From positions 30,943-94,942 of the forward strand of contig JAAESM010000037.1 in NCBI GenBank assembly GCA_024229395.1: 64,000 bases of DNA. Reading direction: 5' to 3'. This document shows, in pieces, positions 1 through 8,700 of the stretch. Position 1 is the stretch's first letter. Every line of letters begins with the position of its first letter. Under the pieces are notes generated by a model. The model was given only the letters and a program-made list of their open reading frames with translations, was not told where the DNA came from and did not search any database. Made by a program: the position numbers and the translations under genes. Origin of the DNA: Planctomycetota bacterium (GTDB lineage: Bacteria > Planctomycetota > UBA1135).

Positions 1-1
1 C

Positions 2-1240
2 GCCGGTGCCACCGAACCGATGGCGTCGGTGCAGTTCTGGCAGAACAACGATTTCTTCTACTTCACTGGGGTCGAAGTCCCGGGCGCCTTCCTGGTCATT
101 GATGGAGTTACGCGTGAAAGCGCGCTTTTTTATCACCTCTCTGAAGATGAAGCCAAAGACCGAGGCATTCCTCTTGGGTTGGTGCATGATCCTGCGGCCG
201 CGACTGGCATGGAACAGATCGGAACGGTGGAAGAATTCGAACCCTACCTGTCCAGGCTCGCCGCCCGTACGCCACGGTTGTTCACCCCGCATTTCCCGCA
301 AGAGCTGTCCCGCGTGACCAGTGCTACCGAGGAACATGCCGCCTGGAAACGCACCGTGACGGATAATCCCTGGGACGGGCGTCAGAATCGTCAGCAGCGC
401 TTCGTGCAACGACTGCAAGAGAAGTACCCACAAGCGGAAGTCCTGGATTGTTCGCGCATGATTTGGGATCTTCGCAAGATCAAGTCAAAGGCCGAGGTCG
501 CGCTGATTCGCAAGGCTGCTCAGATCGCGGTGGATGCGCATCTTGCGGTGATTCGTTCCACCCAACCAGGAGTGCAGGAGCAAGAGCTTGCCGCCCTATT
601 CGAATTCATCTGCGGCAAGGGAGGTGCCCAAGCGCAAGCTTATGTCACGATCATCATGTCCGGCACGAACCACCCATACGGCCATTACCATCGTCATGAC
701 CGCACCCTGGAAAGCGGCGACTTCGTGATCCTCGATGCCGGCCCGGATTACTCCTACTACGACGCCGATGTCTCCACTTCCTTCCCGGTGAATGGCGTCT
801 TCACGGATCACCAGCGGGAACTCTATGAGATTGCCGAAGAAATCCATCAGGTCTGCTTGGCTGGTTATCAACCTGGCCGCACCTTGCGTGAAGTCGGCGC
901 CGACGTCGCCGCTTTCCTGACCGCAAAGGGGCTTGATCCTGCGGACAAACGCTTCCGCTACGCCGCAAGCTGGGGTGGCTACAACCATCCCATTGGCATG
1001 GCCACGCACGACGTCATGAGAAGTATCACGGGCCCAGATGAGCCTCTAGAGCCCGGCTTCGTGTTCGCCTGCGATATCAACATTCCACTGGATGAGGACT
1101 TCGGGATTCGAATTGAAGACACCGTGGTCATCACGGAAGATGGCTGTGAAGTACTGTCAGCAGGCCTTCCACGGACAATCGCCGAAATTGAATCGCTGAT
1201 GAAAGAGAAAGGGTTGCTGCAAAGGATGGACGGAAAATGA
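2..1240 (+). CDS. M24 (aminopeptidase P-like) metallopeptidase, 5' end outside window
   Basis: Predicted Xaa-Pro aminopeptidase-type enzyme that would release N-terminal residues preceding proline. The frame is open to the left edge, and the residues before the first internal Met (position 20) read on into the aminopeptidase P N-terminal domain, so the true start lies upstream. The C-terminal pita-bread fold shows the expected metal ligands: the first Asp in LDAGPDYSYYDADVS, the second Asp in DADVS, a His in GGYNHPIGMATHD, a Glu in the DINIPLDEDFG region and a Glu in IRIEDTVVI. The His region differs from the usual HGLGH, so substrate preference is uncertain. The stop overlaps the start of the M1 aminopeptidase by four bases, which suggests one peptide-degradation operon. 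Confidence 0.85.
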   Translation, partial: AGATEPMASVQFWQNNDFFYFTGVEVPGAFLVIDGVTRESALFYHLSEDEAKDRGIPLGLVHDPAAATGMEQIGTVEEFEPYLSRLAARTPRLFTPHFPQELSRVTSATEEHAAWKRTVTDNPWDGRQNRQQRFVQRLQEKYPQAEVLDCSRMIWDLRKIKSKAEVALIRKAAQIAVDAHLAVIRSTQPGVQEQELAALFEFICGKGGAQAQAYVTIIMSGTNHPYGHYHRHDRTLESGDFVILDAGPDYSYYDADVSTSFPVNGVFTDHQRELYEIAEEIHQVCLAGYQPGRTLREVGADVAAFLTAKGLDPADKRFRYAASWGGYNHPIGMATHDVMRSITGPDEPLEPGFVFACDINIPLDEDFGIRIEDTVVITEDGCEVLSAGLPRTIAEIESLMKEKGLLQRMDGK

Positions 1241-3414
1241 AACGGAATCACTTGATGAAGACCATTCGCCAAGCGTTACGAACACCGCTGATTGTTCTTG
1301 GCATCGCTGCCTCCCCCCTCTCTTCGGGAGCGTTGTTCGCGCAGCAGGTCGATATCTATGAACGCCCATTCCAGATCGAGCCAAGCCACGACTTTGATGT
1401 ACAACATTACAAAGTGACCCTGGCATTCGACCTTGAGGCCAAGACTTTCCAAGGCGAAAACCAAATCACCGTGCTTGCCTTGCGCGATGGTTGGAAGAAG
1501 TGCCAGCTGCATGCCTTGGACCTGAAAGTAAGTTCGGTGTTGGATTCCGACGGCAACGTGTTGACCTTTCGCCAGGCTGATGGTTTGCTTGATATCGAAT
1601 TGGCCAAAGCCTATGACTTCGGCGACAAGGTGGAGTTCACGGTGGCCTATCAAGGCAGTGATCCACCGCGCGGCCTGTACTTCGATGAGGAAGCCGCCGA
1701 CCACCCACAGATGGTCTCGACGGACTCCTTCCCGAACAATGCGCGGCGCTGGATTCCCTGCTACGACTACCCGCATGACAAGGTCACTCAGGAAATGATC
1801 GTCACGGCTCCGATCGGCAACAAGATTCTGTCGAATGGCCGACTGGTGTCTTCAAGGGACAACGAAGGTGCTGGCATCACCACATGGCATTGGCTGCAAG
1901 AAGAATCCCACGCGACCTACCTCTTCATGCTCGCAATCGGTCCCTTCACGGTCATCGAAGATGCCTATGGCGAGATCCCGGTCAACTACTGGGTCTACCC
2001 AGATGCGGCCGAAGACGCGCAATGGATCTTCAAGAAGACTCCCGATATGCTCGACTTCTACAGCGAGCTCTTCGACTTCCCCTATCCATGGGCGAAGTAT
2101 GACCAAGTAACGACTCCACACGTCGGCGGCGGCGCGGAGGCTACATCGGCAACGGTGCTTGGCCAGAATGTGATTCACGATTTGCGCGCCGAGCAGGATT
2201 TTTCATGGGAGTGGATCATTGCCCATGAAGTGGCGCATCATTGGTGGGGTGATGTGATCACGCTGCGCGAATGGTCCCACACTTGGTTGCATGAGAGTTT
2301 CGCTACCTACTCCGATTACCTCTACACCGATCATGAACGCGGCTCTGAGGAAGGGGCTTGGGATCTGAAGGGCAAGAAAGAGGCTTATCTTCAAGAGGCG
2401 CTCAATCGCTATGCGCGGCCGATCGTCTTCCATCGCTACGAACAGCCCGTCGACAACTTTGACAGCCACACCTATCCCAAGGGTGCGGCGGTCCTGCATA
2501 TGCTGCGCTTCGTCTTAGGCGACGACGCATTCTTCGCCGCCCTTTCTCAGTTCTTGAATACCCACGCCTTCCAGGTGGTCGATACTCATGACTTCATGAA
2601 CACCGTGAAGGATGCCACGGGCCAGAACCTGGATTGGTTCTTTGAGCAGTTCCTCTTCAAACCAGGCCACCCGGTCTTTGATGTGAGCAGCAGTTGGGAT
2701 CCCGATCAAGGAAGCCTGCACCTGCGCATTGCGCAAGTTCAGGACACGTCAACCGGCGTGCCGATCTATCGGATTCCAGTCGACATTGCGCTGGTCACAA
2801 AAGACGGCAAGCAGGTCGAAAGGATTTGGCTCGACCAACAGGAACATGATTTCCATTACCAGCTTCAGGAACGCCCGCTTTTGGTGCGCTTTGATGAAGG
2901 CAACCATCTACTCAAGCAGTGGTCCTACAAGAAGGAGCTTGCAGAACTCCTCTACCAAGCGCAATACGACGACGTCATCGGGCGCGCCTGGGCGATGCGG
3001 GAGTTGGCAAGCCAGCGCGGTAATGCAAAGGTCGTTTCCTTCCTGATCGAAAGAAGTCTCCATGACTCCTTTTGGGCAGTGCGACGCGCAGCCGTTGAAG
3101 CCCTGCATTCCTTGGACCCCGACCATCAAGATGAGCATTTCATCGCGCTTTTGGCCGACGCAAACTCCAAGGTTCGTGTCGCTGCCCTAGGCGCGCTCGC
3201 AAGTTCCAAAGACAGCAAGCACCTTGCTCTCTTCCGCTCCCGCTTTGAACAAGATGATAGTTATCTAGCTCAAGCGGAAGCCTTACGAGGTATCGGCAAG
3301 GTCGGAAGTCAGGATGACCTGGACTTTCTCAAAGCTGCCGCTGCCATGCCATCGCCTCACGGAGTTTTGCAACAAGCTGCCAATCAAGCGATACGCGAGA
3401 TTGGCACTCGTTGA
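1237..3414 (+). CDS. Exported M1-family aminopeptidase with C-terminal HEAT-like repeats
   Basis: Zinc aminopeptidase (gluzincin, M1 family), 725 residues. An N-terminal signal peptide (about residues 1-35, ending near GALFAQ) predicts export. The zinc site is HEVAHHWWGD (His330, Glu331, His334) with the third ligand Glu353 in LHESFATY. The exopeptidase loop reads GGGAEA instead of the common GGMEN or GAMEN, so preference for free N-termini is likely but not certain. The last 150 residues or so form repeated helical pairs resembling HEAT repeats, which replace the ERAP1-like C-terminal domain. The start ATG at 1237 overlaps the preceding stop. A second Met at 1255 is an alternative that keeps the signal peptide. 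Pairing with an M24 peptidase suggests scavenging of peptides in the periplasm. Confidence 0.9.
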   Translation: MKRNHLMKTIRQALRTPLIVLGIAASPLSSGALFAQQVDIYERPFQIEPSHDFDVQHYKVTLAFDLEAKTFQGENQITVLALRDGWKKCQLHALDLKVSSVLDSDGNVLTFRQADGLLDIELAKAYDFGDKVEFTVAYQGSDPPRGLYFDEEAADHPQMVSTDSFPNNARRWIPCYDYPHDKVTQEMIVTAPIGNKILSNGRLVSSRDNEGAGITTWHWLQEESHATYLFMLAIGPFTVIEDAYGEIPVNYWVYPDAAEDAQWIFKKTPDMLDFYSELFDFPYPWAKYDQVTTPHVGGGAEATSATVLGQNVIHDLRAEQDFSWEWIIAHEVAHHWWGDVITLREWSHTWLHESFATYSDYLYTDHERGSEEGAWDLKGKKEAYLQEALNRYARPIVFHRYEQPVDNFDSHTYPKGAAVLHMLRFVLGDDAFFAALSQFLNTHAFQVVDTHDFMNTVKDATGQNLDWFFEQFLFKPGHPVFDVSSSWDPDQGSLHLRIAQVQDTSTGVPIYRIPVDIALVTKDGKQVERIWLDQQEHDFHYQLQERPLLVRFDEGNHLLKQWSYKKELAELLYQAQYDDVIGRAWAMRELASQRGNAKVVSFLIERSLHDSFWAVRRAAVEALHSLDPDHQDEHFIALLADANSKVRVAALGALASSKDSKHLALFRSRFEQDDSYLAQAEALRGIGKVGSQDDLDFLKAAAAMPSPHGVLQQAANQAIREIGTR

Positions 3415-3439
3415 CGAGAAGGCATGGCCGAAAACCTGG

Positions 3440-3961
3440 CTACAGAATGATTCTGAGCGCCATGGCAGCGGAACTGTATTCCGGCAGCTGACCTGGCTGG
3501 TTGGCAATCGCGGCAAAGTAGTACGTGCGACCAACAAGTCCTGCTGGAATGCCCGCCGGTATCGTCATGCTTGCGCTTGCATGGCCCGCTGCATCAAGGG
3601 TGCCGTGCATGCCACTAGTGCCCGGCACTGGATAGTTCCCGAAGAAGGTATCCAACACCAAACTGTCTCGAGTCAGTGGAATGGCTACGCCGTAAGTCAC
3701 AGGCCCCATGCCAGTTTGCGAGATCAAAATCTTGTACTGATCAAGCCCAGCAGCAGGGAAAGTCAGATCGTAATTAATGGTGCCGCCGGCCGATGCTGAA
3801 ACCGCACCTGTGCTTGGGATCAGGTAAGGGTTGAAGGCGTAGGTGTAGACCGAACCAATCGAGGCTTGGCCGCCGCACTTGCGCGGGACTAGCAATGGGC
3901 AGGCGCCAGCGGGGGTGTTATAGGCTCGGCCTGAGATGGAATTATGAAGTTTCGATGTCAC
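3440..3961 (-). CDS. Orphan exoprotein C-terminal module (probably a gene fragment)
   Basis: 173-residue open frame from a GTG codon, with no signal peptide or obvious ribosome-binding site. Most of it resembles the C-terminal module of secreted planctomycete proteins: a segment starting VSASAGGTINYDLTFPAAG, a central region with TGMGPVTYG, and an end with LDAAGHASASMTIPAG and GLVGRTYYFAAI. In such proteins this module normally follows a long N-terminal region and a signal peptide, which are absent here. A stop codon lies 11 codons upstream in frame. It is either the remnant of a larger exoprotein gene or a mis-started small protein. It lies tail-to-tail with the M1 gene and downstream of the propeller gene. 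Confidence 0.45.
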   Translation of the reverse strand: MTSKLHNSISGRAYNTPAGACPLLVPRKCGGQASIGSVYTYAFNPYLIPSTGAVSASAGGTINYDLTFPAAGLDQYKILISQTGMGPVTYGVAIPLTRDSLVLDTFFGNYPVPGTSGMHGTLDAAGHASASMTIPAGIPAGLVGRTYYFAAIANQPGQLPEYSSAAMALRIIL

Positions 3962-4016
3962 TATTGTCGCACATTCCAGACCTCGAAACCCCTAACCCAC
4001 TTATGAATAAACACTT

Positions 4017-4049
4017 AGGGATGTCGCAACCGATTAATGCGACATCCCT
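4017..4049 (-). terminator. Perfect 12-bp hairpin downstream of the propeller gene
   Basis: Arms 4017-4028 and 4038-4049 are exact reverse complements around a 9-base loop. The hairpin lies 55 bases beyond the stop of the minus-strand propeller gene. The minus-strand sequence after it is only moderately T-rich, so it may be a weak intrinsic terminator or an mRNA 3'-end stabiliser. Confidence 0.55.
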
Positions 4050-4103
4050 GAATTCAAACCTTTGAATGCAGGTGCCACATGGGAAACCTCTCGGGAAATC
4101 AGT

Positions 4104-5693
4104 CTAAAGCACCTGCCGATTGGATGCCAGACAAGCCTGGATATCCACTGCCTGGATGGAGGTCCAGCAATGTTGTGACCGTGCGTTGAAGCTCAGGGAA
4201 ACCATTCCGCTCGGATCCGCTTGGACCACGGCACCGATGGTCGGATTGAGCACACCCAAGATTAAGCCATTGCAACAGCCGCCGATGTTCCGGAAGATGC
4301 CATGGCTTCCATAGATGATGGCGACATTCCCTCCTGGAGTGGCATTGGAGACTGTCAACTGAACCGGACCTGGGCAGGTACCGAACTTGGCTAGATTTGG
4401 ATAGGTGTTGCGGTCGTTGACAAAGACGTCGTAGGCGAAGTTGGTGTCTCCCAAAACCAAATGGGCCGAAAAGTCATCGAAGGCAACAACGCTGCCGTCT
4501 GAAGAAATCGCAGCGTGGAAACTTTGAAAACTGCCCTGAGTGGTAGCCTTGGAGTAGGCCATGTTCGTCGTCAATCCAAGAAGCCTGTCGTGAAGGAAAA
4601 CGTCCGAAGAAGAATTTAAGTCTTCTGTGATGAGGTCGGTGGCATAGCTGTCGAAAGCTACGAACAGGCCATCGTCGGAGATAGTGCCACGCCCACTCCA
4701 GCCACCTCCAGCCACTCCCTGACTATTCACACTCACACGCGTGGTCATCGACGTCGCTCGGTCGTGGGTGTAAACATCCGCCATGCCGTTGCGATCGCCG
4801 GGCACAAGCGTCGTGGAGTCATTGGTGAAGACCACGATGGTGCCATCAGCTGAAAGCCCTGGATCCCCAGAATATCCGTCAGCTTGCGCGCCACCGGACT
4901 TTAGACTTACGCGATTGGTTTGGCCGGTTGCAGGCTCATGGACGAAAATATCATAATTACCATTGGTGTCGTTCGCCACGAGGTTGGAGGCGTCACTGGC
5001 AAAGCCGATGGTGGTTCCGTCAGCGGAGATGACGGGTTGCCCCGAACTGTGGTTTGCTTCTGTACCAGAGGAATCGACACTGACTCGTGAGGTGTTGCCG
5101 GTCTGTCGGTCATGCAGGAAAACATCATTGATTCCATTGGTGTCGCCAGAAACTAAATTGGAGGAGTTGCTCGCGAAAACGACATAACGGCCATCACCGG
5201 ATATCGCACATTCCGAAGAGGAACTATTTCCTTGGGCGCCACTGGATGAAACACTCACACGGGTAGTGATCCCGCTCAATCGATCATGTGCGAAAATATC
5301 GGCTAGGCCATTGGTGTCATTCGCCACTAGGTTTGAGGCATAACTGTGGAAGACAATGATTTGGCCATCTGCTGACATATCTGGTTTGCGTGAATCACCG
5401 TTTGCTTCTGCACCGGTGGAATCGAGGCTGACGCGAACCGGTGTGCCAGTATTTCGATTCACGAAGAATACGTCGGTGTAGCCATTCGTGTCTCCACTGA
5501 TGAGGTTGGACGCATCGCTCTCAAAAACAACAAGTTGTCCATTGGCAGACAGAGCAGGGAAAGTGCTGCTCCCATTTCCGCTGTGACCAGAGGATCTTTC
5601 ACTCACACGGTCTACGCCTTGAGCGGAAAGGTGACCTTCAAGACCCCCAAGCACAGCAAGGAGATAGAGAGATGCCGACAAGAAGTTATTCAT
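4104..5693 (-). CDS. Secreted seven-repeat TolB/PD40-like beta-propeller protein
   Basis: Exported protein of about 529 residues. The ATG at 5693 is preferred over a TTG at 5711 because it directly precedes a clean signal peptide that ends near HLSAQG. Seven consecutive repeats of 57-58 residues follow, each with an S-x-D/N-G-x-x-V-x-F strand, an xLVxxDTNGxxDVF loop and a DRxTGxTxRVS strand. This matches a seven-bladed TolB-type propeller. The last 100 residues are a different module, with LTVSNATPGGNVAIIYG and a Cys-rich GGCCNG, seen at the C-terminus of exported planctomycete proteins. No catalytic motif is visible, so binding or a surface role is plausible but unproven. The repeats are also visible at DNA level with a period near 171-174 bases. 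Confidence 0.8.
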   Translation of the reverse strand: MNNFLSASLYLLAVLGGLEGHLSAQGVDRVSERSSGHSGNGSSTFPALSANGQLVVFESDASNLISGDTNGYTDVFFVNRNTGTPVRVSLDSTGAEANGDSRKPDMSADGQIIVFHSYASNLVANDTNGLADIFAHDRLSGITTRVSVSSSGAQGNSSSSECAISGDGRYVVFASNSSNLVSGDTNGINDVFLHDRQTGNTSRVSVDSSGTEANHSSGQPVISADGTTIGFASDASNLVANDTNGNYDIFVHEPATGQTNRVSLKSGGAQADGYSGDPGLSADGTIVVFTNDSTTLVPGDRNGMADVYTHDRATSMTTRVSVNSQGVAGGGWSGRGTISDDGLFVAFDSYATDLITEDLNSSSDVFLHDRLLGLTTNMAYSKATTQGSFQSFHAAISSDGSVVAFDDFSAHLVLGDTNFAYDVFVNDRNTYPNLAKFGTCPGPVQLTVSNATPGGNVAIIYGSHGIFRNIGGCCNGLILGVLNPTIGAVVQADPSGMVSLSFNARSQHCWTSIQAVDIQACLASNRQVL

Positions 5694-5793
5694 GAACTTC
5701 CACTCTAACAAAAAAAGTGGAAATGGTGTAAAGCCAAGACTTGCCTAATCCAGCTTGCCGGGGCCATTCGTAGAATGCGTGCTAGGTTACCGA

Positions 5794-5961
5794 ATGTCGT
5801 ATTTCCCTCAAATAGCTCTCTTCCTTGCACTCACGACTTCATCTGCTACGGCGCAGAACTTGGTCGTCAACGGCGATGCTGAAGCCATCCAAGGTGGCAA
5901 CGGCACGACGATTATTCCACCACCTGGCTGGGTTGTGACGGGTGGATTTACAACCGTTCGA
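5794..5961 (+). pseudogene. Truncated exoprotein gene: signal peptide plus start of the mature domain
   Basis: Starting at the ATG at 5794, the frame gives a signal peptide (MSYFPQIALFLALTTSSATA) and then NLVVNGDAEA and PPPGWVVTGGFTTV, the typical opening of a choice-of-anchor or carbohydrate-binding-like exoprotein. Family resemblance stops abruptly after about residue 56. From there the opposite strand carries transposase-like coding sequence. The plus frame stays open to 6027, but those residues look like an antisense shadow. The gene was probably cut by a mobile element whose remainder has since been lost. Confidence 0.55.
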
Positions 5962-6092
5962 CGTTTCCCCATCTGTTCCTTCATGACCCTGTTTTCTTCG
6001 AGAAGATACTCGATGACCTCCCGCTGATGTCGGGTTACCCAACCAGAGACGCTTAGAATCAAGACTTGAAGAGGGAAAAGCTCGGCCCGCAT
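5958..6092 (-). mobile_element. Transposase/integrase N-terminal remnant
   Basis: On the minus strand, residues 1-45 after the ATG at 6092 include GWVTRHQREVIEYLLEENR and then VMKEQMGKRR. This pattern (W-x-x-R-H-Q-x-x-V-I-E-Y-L-x-x-E-N-R-V-x-x-E-Q-x-G) is the N-terminal leader commonly found before the catalytic part of integrase-type (DDE) transposases. The rest of the transposase is missing. At 5958 the frame enters antisense of the truncated exoprotein. No terminal inverted repeat could be identified. It is therefore a degraded insertion-sequence fragment, not an active element. Confidence 0.55.
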
Positions 6093-6190
6093 GAGCCATT
6101 ATCGGCAGATGCAAGATGCTTCAATCGCATTACTTACACGTCGGCCAAATATTGGCACCATACGTGACTCCTTCCGAGGGCAACATCTTG

Positions 6191-6232
6191 ATAAAAGAAA
6201 AGACCTAGAAACCGTGATGGTTACTAGGTCTT
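6191..6232 (-). terminator. Intrinsic terminator of the tRNA-fMet gene
   Basis: Arms 6200-6213 and 6219-6232 pair over 14 positions with one mismatch around a 5-base loop. On the minus strand the stem is followed by a T-rich run (complement of 6191-6199). It lies 10 bases downstream of the tRNA 3' end, an ideal Rho-independent terminator. Confidence 0.85.
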
Positions 6233-6242
6233 CTCCGTGATG

Positions 6243-6318
6243 TGGTAGCGGGGGTAGGATTCGAACCTACGACCTCCGGGTTATGAGCCCGACGAGCTGC
6301 CAGCTGCTCCACCCCGCG
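6243..6318 (-). tRNA. tRNA-fMet (CAU), initiator
   Basis: A 76-base cloverleaf read on the minus strand, including an encoded CCA end. The anticodon loop is CUCAUAA. Initiator hallmarks are visible: three consecutive G:C pairs at the base of the anticodon stem (GGG/CCC) and no Watson-Crick pair at position 1:72, which is C1 opposite U72. The T arm is GUAGG-UUCGAAU-CCUAC and the D stem is GAGC/GCUC. The overall sequence is close to the bacterial initiator tRNA, which excludes elongator Met and Ile2 tRNAs. Its own promoter and terminator suggest a single-gene transcript. Confidence 0.95.
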
Positions 6319-6331
6319 ATTCAGGCCGAAA

Positions 6332-6359
6332 AGTTTAACTCTGCCGCGGAAGGAGTCAA
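6332..6359 (-). promoter_or_regulatory. Candidate sigma-70-type promoter for tRNA-fMet
   Basis: On the minus strand a TTGACT -35 box (6354-6359) and a TAAACT -10 box (6332-6337) are separated by 16 bases. The -10 ends 13 bases before the mature tRNA 5' end, the expected spacing for a short precursor leader. Confidence 0.5.
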
Positions 6360-6420
6360 GCTTCGTAAGCAGCAAATCCAAACAGGGCTCGGACAGGCCG
6401 GAAAGCCGATATCAGTCTCC

Positions 6421-8670
6421 TTAGAGCTGGGTGGAGCCAACCACCATCTTCGACGTTTCCTGGTCGCCGTCGCCAGCTGGTGGCACTTGGTCAGCATTGT
6501 CGGTCACAGGAGTCTCAGGCACCGGAGTTTCCTCTACTGGAGCTGGCTCTGGGTCTGGATAGGATTTCTTAACCTGGGTGTAATAGGTAAAGAACTCGAA
6601 CTCAGCAATCACTGTGGCTTCCGATTCCGGGCCAGCAGCTTCCAGCAGCACCTCAACCTTGGCTTTGTATTTCTCGAACAAGGGGCGCCCTTCTTCGATT
6701 AGCTGCAAAGCTGCAGCACTATGCAGGGTGCGTAAACCAAGTTGCCATTTGTCATGCTCCGGGAAGTCCAGATGATCCACCAACAAATGCATCACAGTGA
6801 TGGCCTCGGCGACCTCGCCACGATCCAGTTGCACACGAACCAGATAATGCGGCCATTCTAGGGAAGTCGGCTCTGCTTCCATGCGCTCGCGCAGGCGCAC
6901 AGCAGCATCCGCGGCGTAGGCACTGTTGCCATTCTGCGAACCGCTCTCGATGAGGTACTGAGAGACCGCGCGCGCATAACGCACATCCATCTGGGTCTTC
7001 TGCTCCGGAGTCAGTCCTTCGGTCTGGAAGTTGAAGACTACGCGGAAGGCCATCTCCCGCTGGCCGCTGGCTTCGAAATGATCCAGCACACGATTGCAGG
7101 TGGCGAAATCGTTGGCAATCTGTGCAATCAAAGCACTGCCGTAGGGATCGATCAACGCAGTCGCTGGCTGGAAGGCCAACAAGGCTTCGAGGACCTCGGG
7201 GCTGGACTTGCTACCCAACAGGATCAGCATACGCTTTTGCAGGAACTCCTCTTCCTCTACGGGCAAACGCGAAGCCAACAGTCGTTCCCAACCACTCATG
7301 TTCAACAGCCCAAGGCTCTCGATCGCCTGACGACGCATCTGAGTCTCAGGGTCGGCGAGCAACTGCGGCAACAACTTCTGCAAGGTCTCAGTATTCGCAA
7401 TCCGTTTCGAGATCGTGGTCATGGCCACTAAGGACTCTTCACGATCTAAAGATGCTGCATCAAGATTGACGACGATCGCCCCTAGTACCGGCAAGAAGGA
7501 CTCCCCCGCCAAGGTGCCGATGGCGCTGTGGATCTGGGTGCGCACGTCTTGGTTGGTTTCGACTTCAAGCGCTAACTCCAAGCGGTGAAGCACGTCTTCG
7601 TCGACGTTGCTACCGCTATCCAGGTACAAGAAACTCAAACTGGCCCACAGCGCAGTGCGGACCTTCACACTGCCAGCTGGGCCTTCATAATCAGCCGGAT
7701 AAACCCCATTCAGGGCATCGAGCACGCCTTTTTGTGCCACTCCGCTGGGTTGAATCTGCTTCAGCAAGCGTGCCGCGGGCTGCTTTTCACTAGCATGGCC
7801 GAACTTCAAGGCGCGCAGGATTGGACTCAGGGCTTCTTGGCCACTCAACAAGCGCGGCACCAACTCCAGCAGGGCTTTGCGTTGCTCTAACAGGTTTTCC
7901 GACGCCAACGCATCTTGGAAAGCGGTGGAGATTTCCTGTTGGGTAGCCTCTGGAGAAGCATCGAAATCGTAGACCTTCAAGGCTGCAAGAGCCAAGGTGC
8001 GAATCTCGGGCAACTCATGACGCAAGCCCCGCAAAATGTTGACATGATCGGTGCTGTTATTGAGCTGGGTGCGCCAAGTACTCAACTCCCGCTCATTGCT
8101 GGCTGCAAGCGCGCGCTCCAACCAAATCTCGCGGCCGAGATCCTTGGAGTTACTCCACCAGATCTCAAACTCAGCCAGGTTCGCGAAGGACTTGCCGGTC
8201 AACTTCCACAAGGCATGGCGGGCGTCGGCAGCGAAATTGGTGCGATCCAAGAACTGCGACACGCCTTCGATCAAGGCGATGTCGGAAGACTTCAACGCGC
8301 TGGAGCTTCGTAGGGCGCCGCGGACCAAATCCCTGTTGGCGGGCAGTGGCTGCAGCAAGCTCTCGATCAGGCGAGTCTCCAACAGCTCCCAGTCTTGATC
8401 CAGCTTGCGGTAGATCGGCATCAGGTCCACATTCAACAGACCTGCGCCATCGGCTTCTAATAGGAAAGGCAGTTGTTGATCTGCTGGCAAGGTCTGCAAG
8501 CGGCGCAGCACCATTTCGATGGCGGCATTACGAGCCGTTGCTTCTTGATTCGAATCCTGTGAGAGACTCCAAGCCTCTATCACGGCGGGTTCGGCGGCCA
8601 GAGCTTCGGGCAAATCGGGCCCACCGGCCTGAAGGCACAATAGTGGGAAGCTCAGCAGCAGGGCAAACAC
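6421..8670 (-). CDS. Exported helical-repeat (HEAT/TPR-like) protein
   Basis: 749-residue protein starting at GTG 8670, with a short signal sequence (FALLLSFPLLCLQAGG). Almost the whole mature region is predicted helical, with repeated L/A-rich helix pairs that look like HEAT or armadillo repeats. The region from about residue 540 (ALIAQIANDFATCNRVLD) is more TPR-like. The last 45 residues are a Pro/Glu/Thr-rich tail (PVEETPVPETPV). No catalytic residues stand out, so a scaffold or envelope role is the most one can say. It is the last gene of the pssA-to-aroDEK operon, 30 bases after the aro fusion, and is followed by the tRNA-fMet gene on the same strand. Confidence 0.7.
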   Translation of the reverse strand: MFALLLSFPLLCLQAGGPDLPEALAAEPAVIEAWSLSQDSNQEATARNAAIEMVLRRLQTLPADQQLPFLLEADGAGLLNVDLMPIYRKLDQDWELLETRLIESLLQPLPANRDLVRGALRSSSALKSSDIALIEGVSQFLDRTNFAADARHALWKLTGKSFANLAEFEIWWSNSKDLGREIWLERALAASNERELSTWRTQLNNSTDHVNILRGLRHELPEIRTLALAALKVYDFDASPEATQQEISTAFQDALASENLLEQRKALLELVPRLLSGQEALSPILRALKFGHASEKQPAARLLKQIQPSGVAQKGVLDALNGVYPADYEGPAGSVKVRTALWASLSFLYLDSGSNVDEDVLHRLELALEVETNQDVRTQIHSAIGTLAGESFLPVLGAIVVNLDAASLDREESLVAMTTISKRIANTETLQKLLPQLLADPETQMRRQAIESLGLLNMSGWERLLASRLPVEEEEFLQKRMLILLGSKSSPEVLEALLAFQPATALIDPYGSALIAQIANDFATCNRVLDHFEASGQREMAFRVVFNFQTEGLTPEQKTQMDVRYARAVSQYLIESGSQNGNSAYAADAAVRLRERMEAEPTSLEWPHYLVRVQLDRGEVAEAITVMHLLVDHLDFPEHDKWQLGLRTLHSAAALQLIEEGRPLFEKYKAKVEVLLEAAGPESEATVIAEFEFFTYYTQVKKSYPDPEPAPVEETPVPETPVTDNADQVPPAGDGDQETSKMVVGSTQL

Positions 8671-8700
8671 GTTCTTAGTCTAACAATTGAATCTGTAGTT

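Noticed and set aside
4500..5650. Repeat array (CRISPR-like) from recurring short DNA motifs
   Set aside because: Repeats have a 171-174 base period, are imperfect, and encode the propeller blades in frame.
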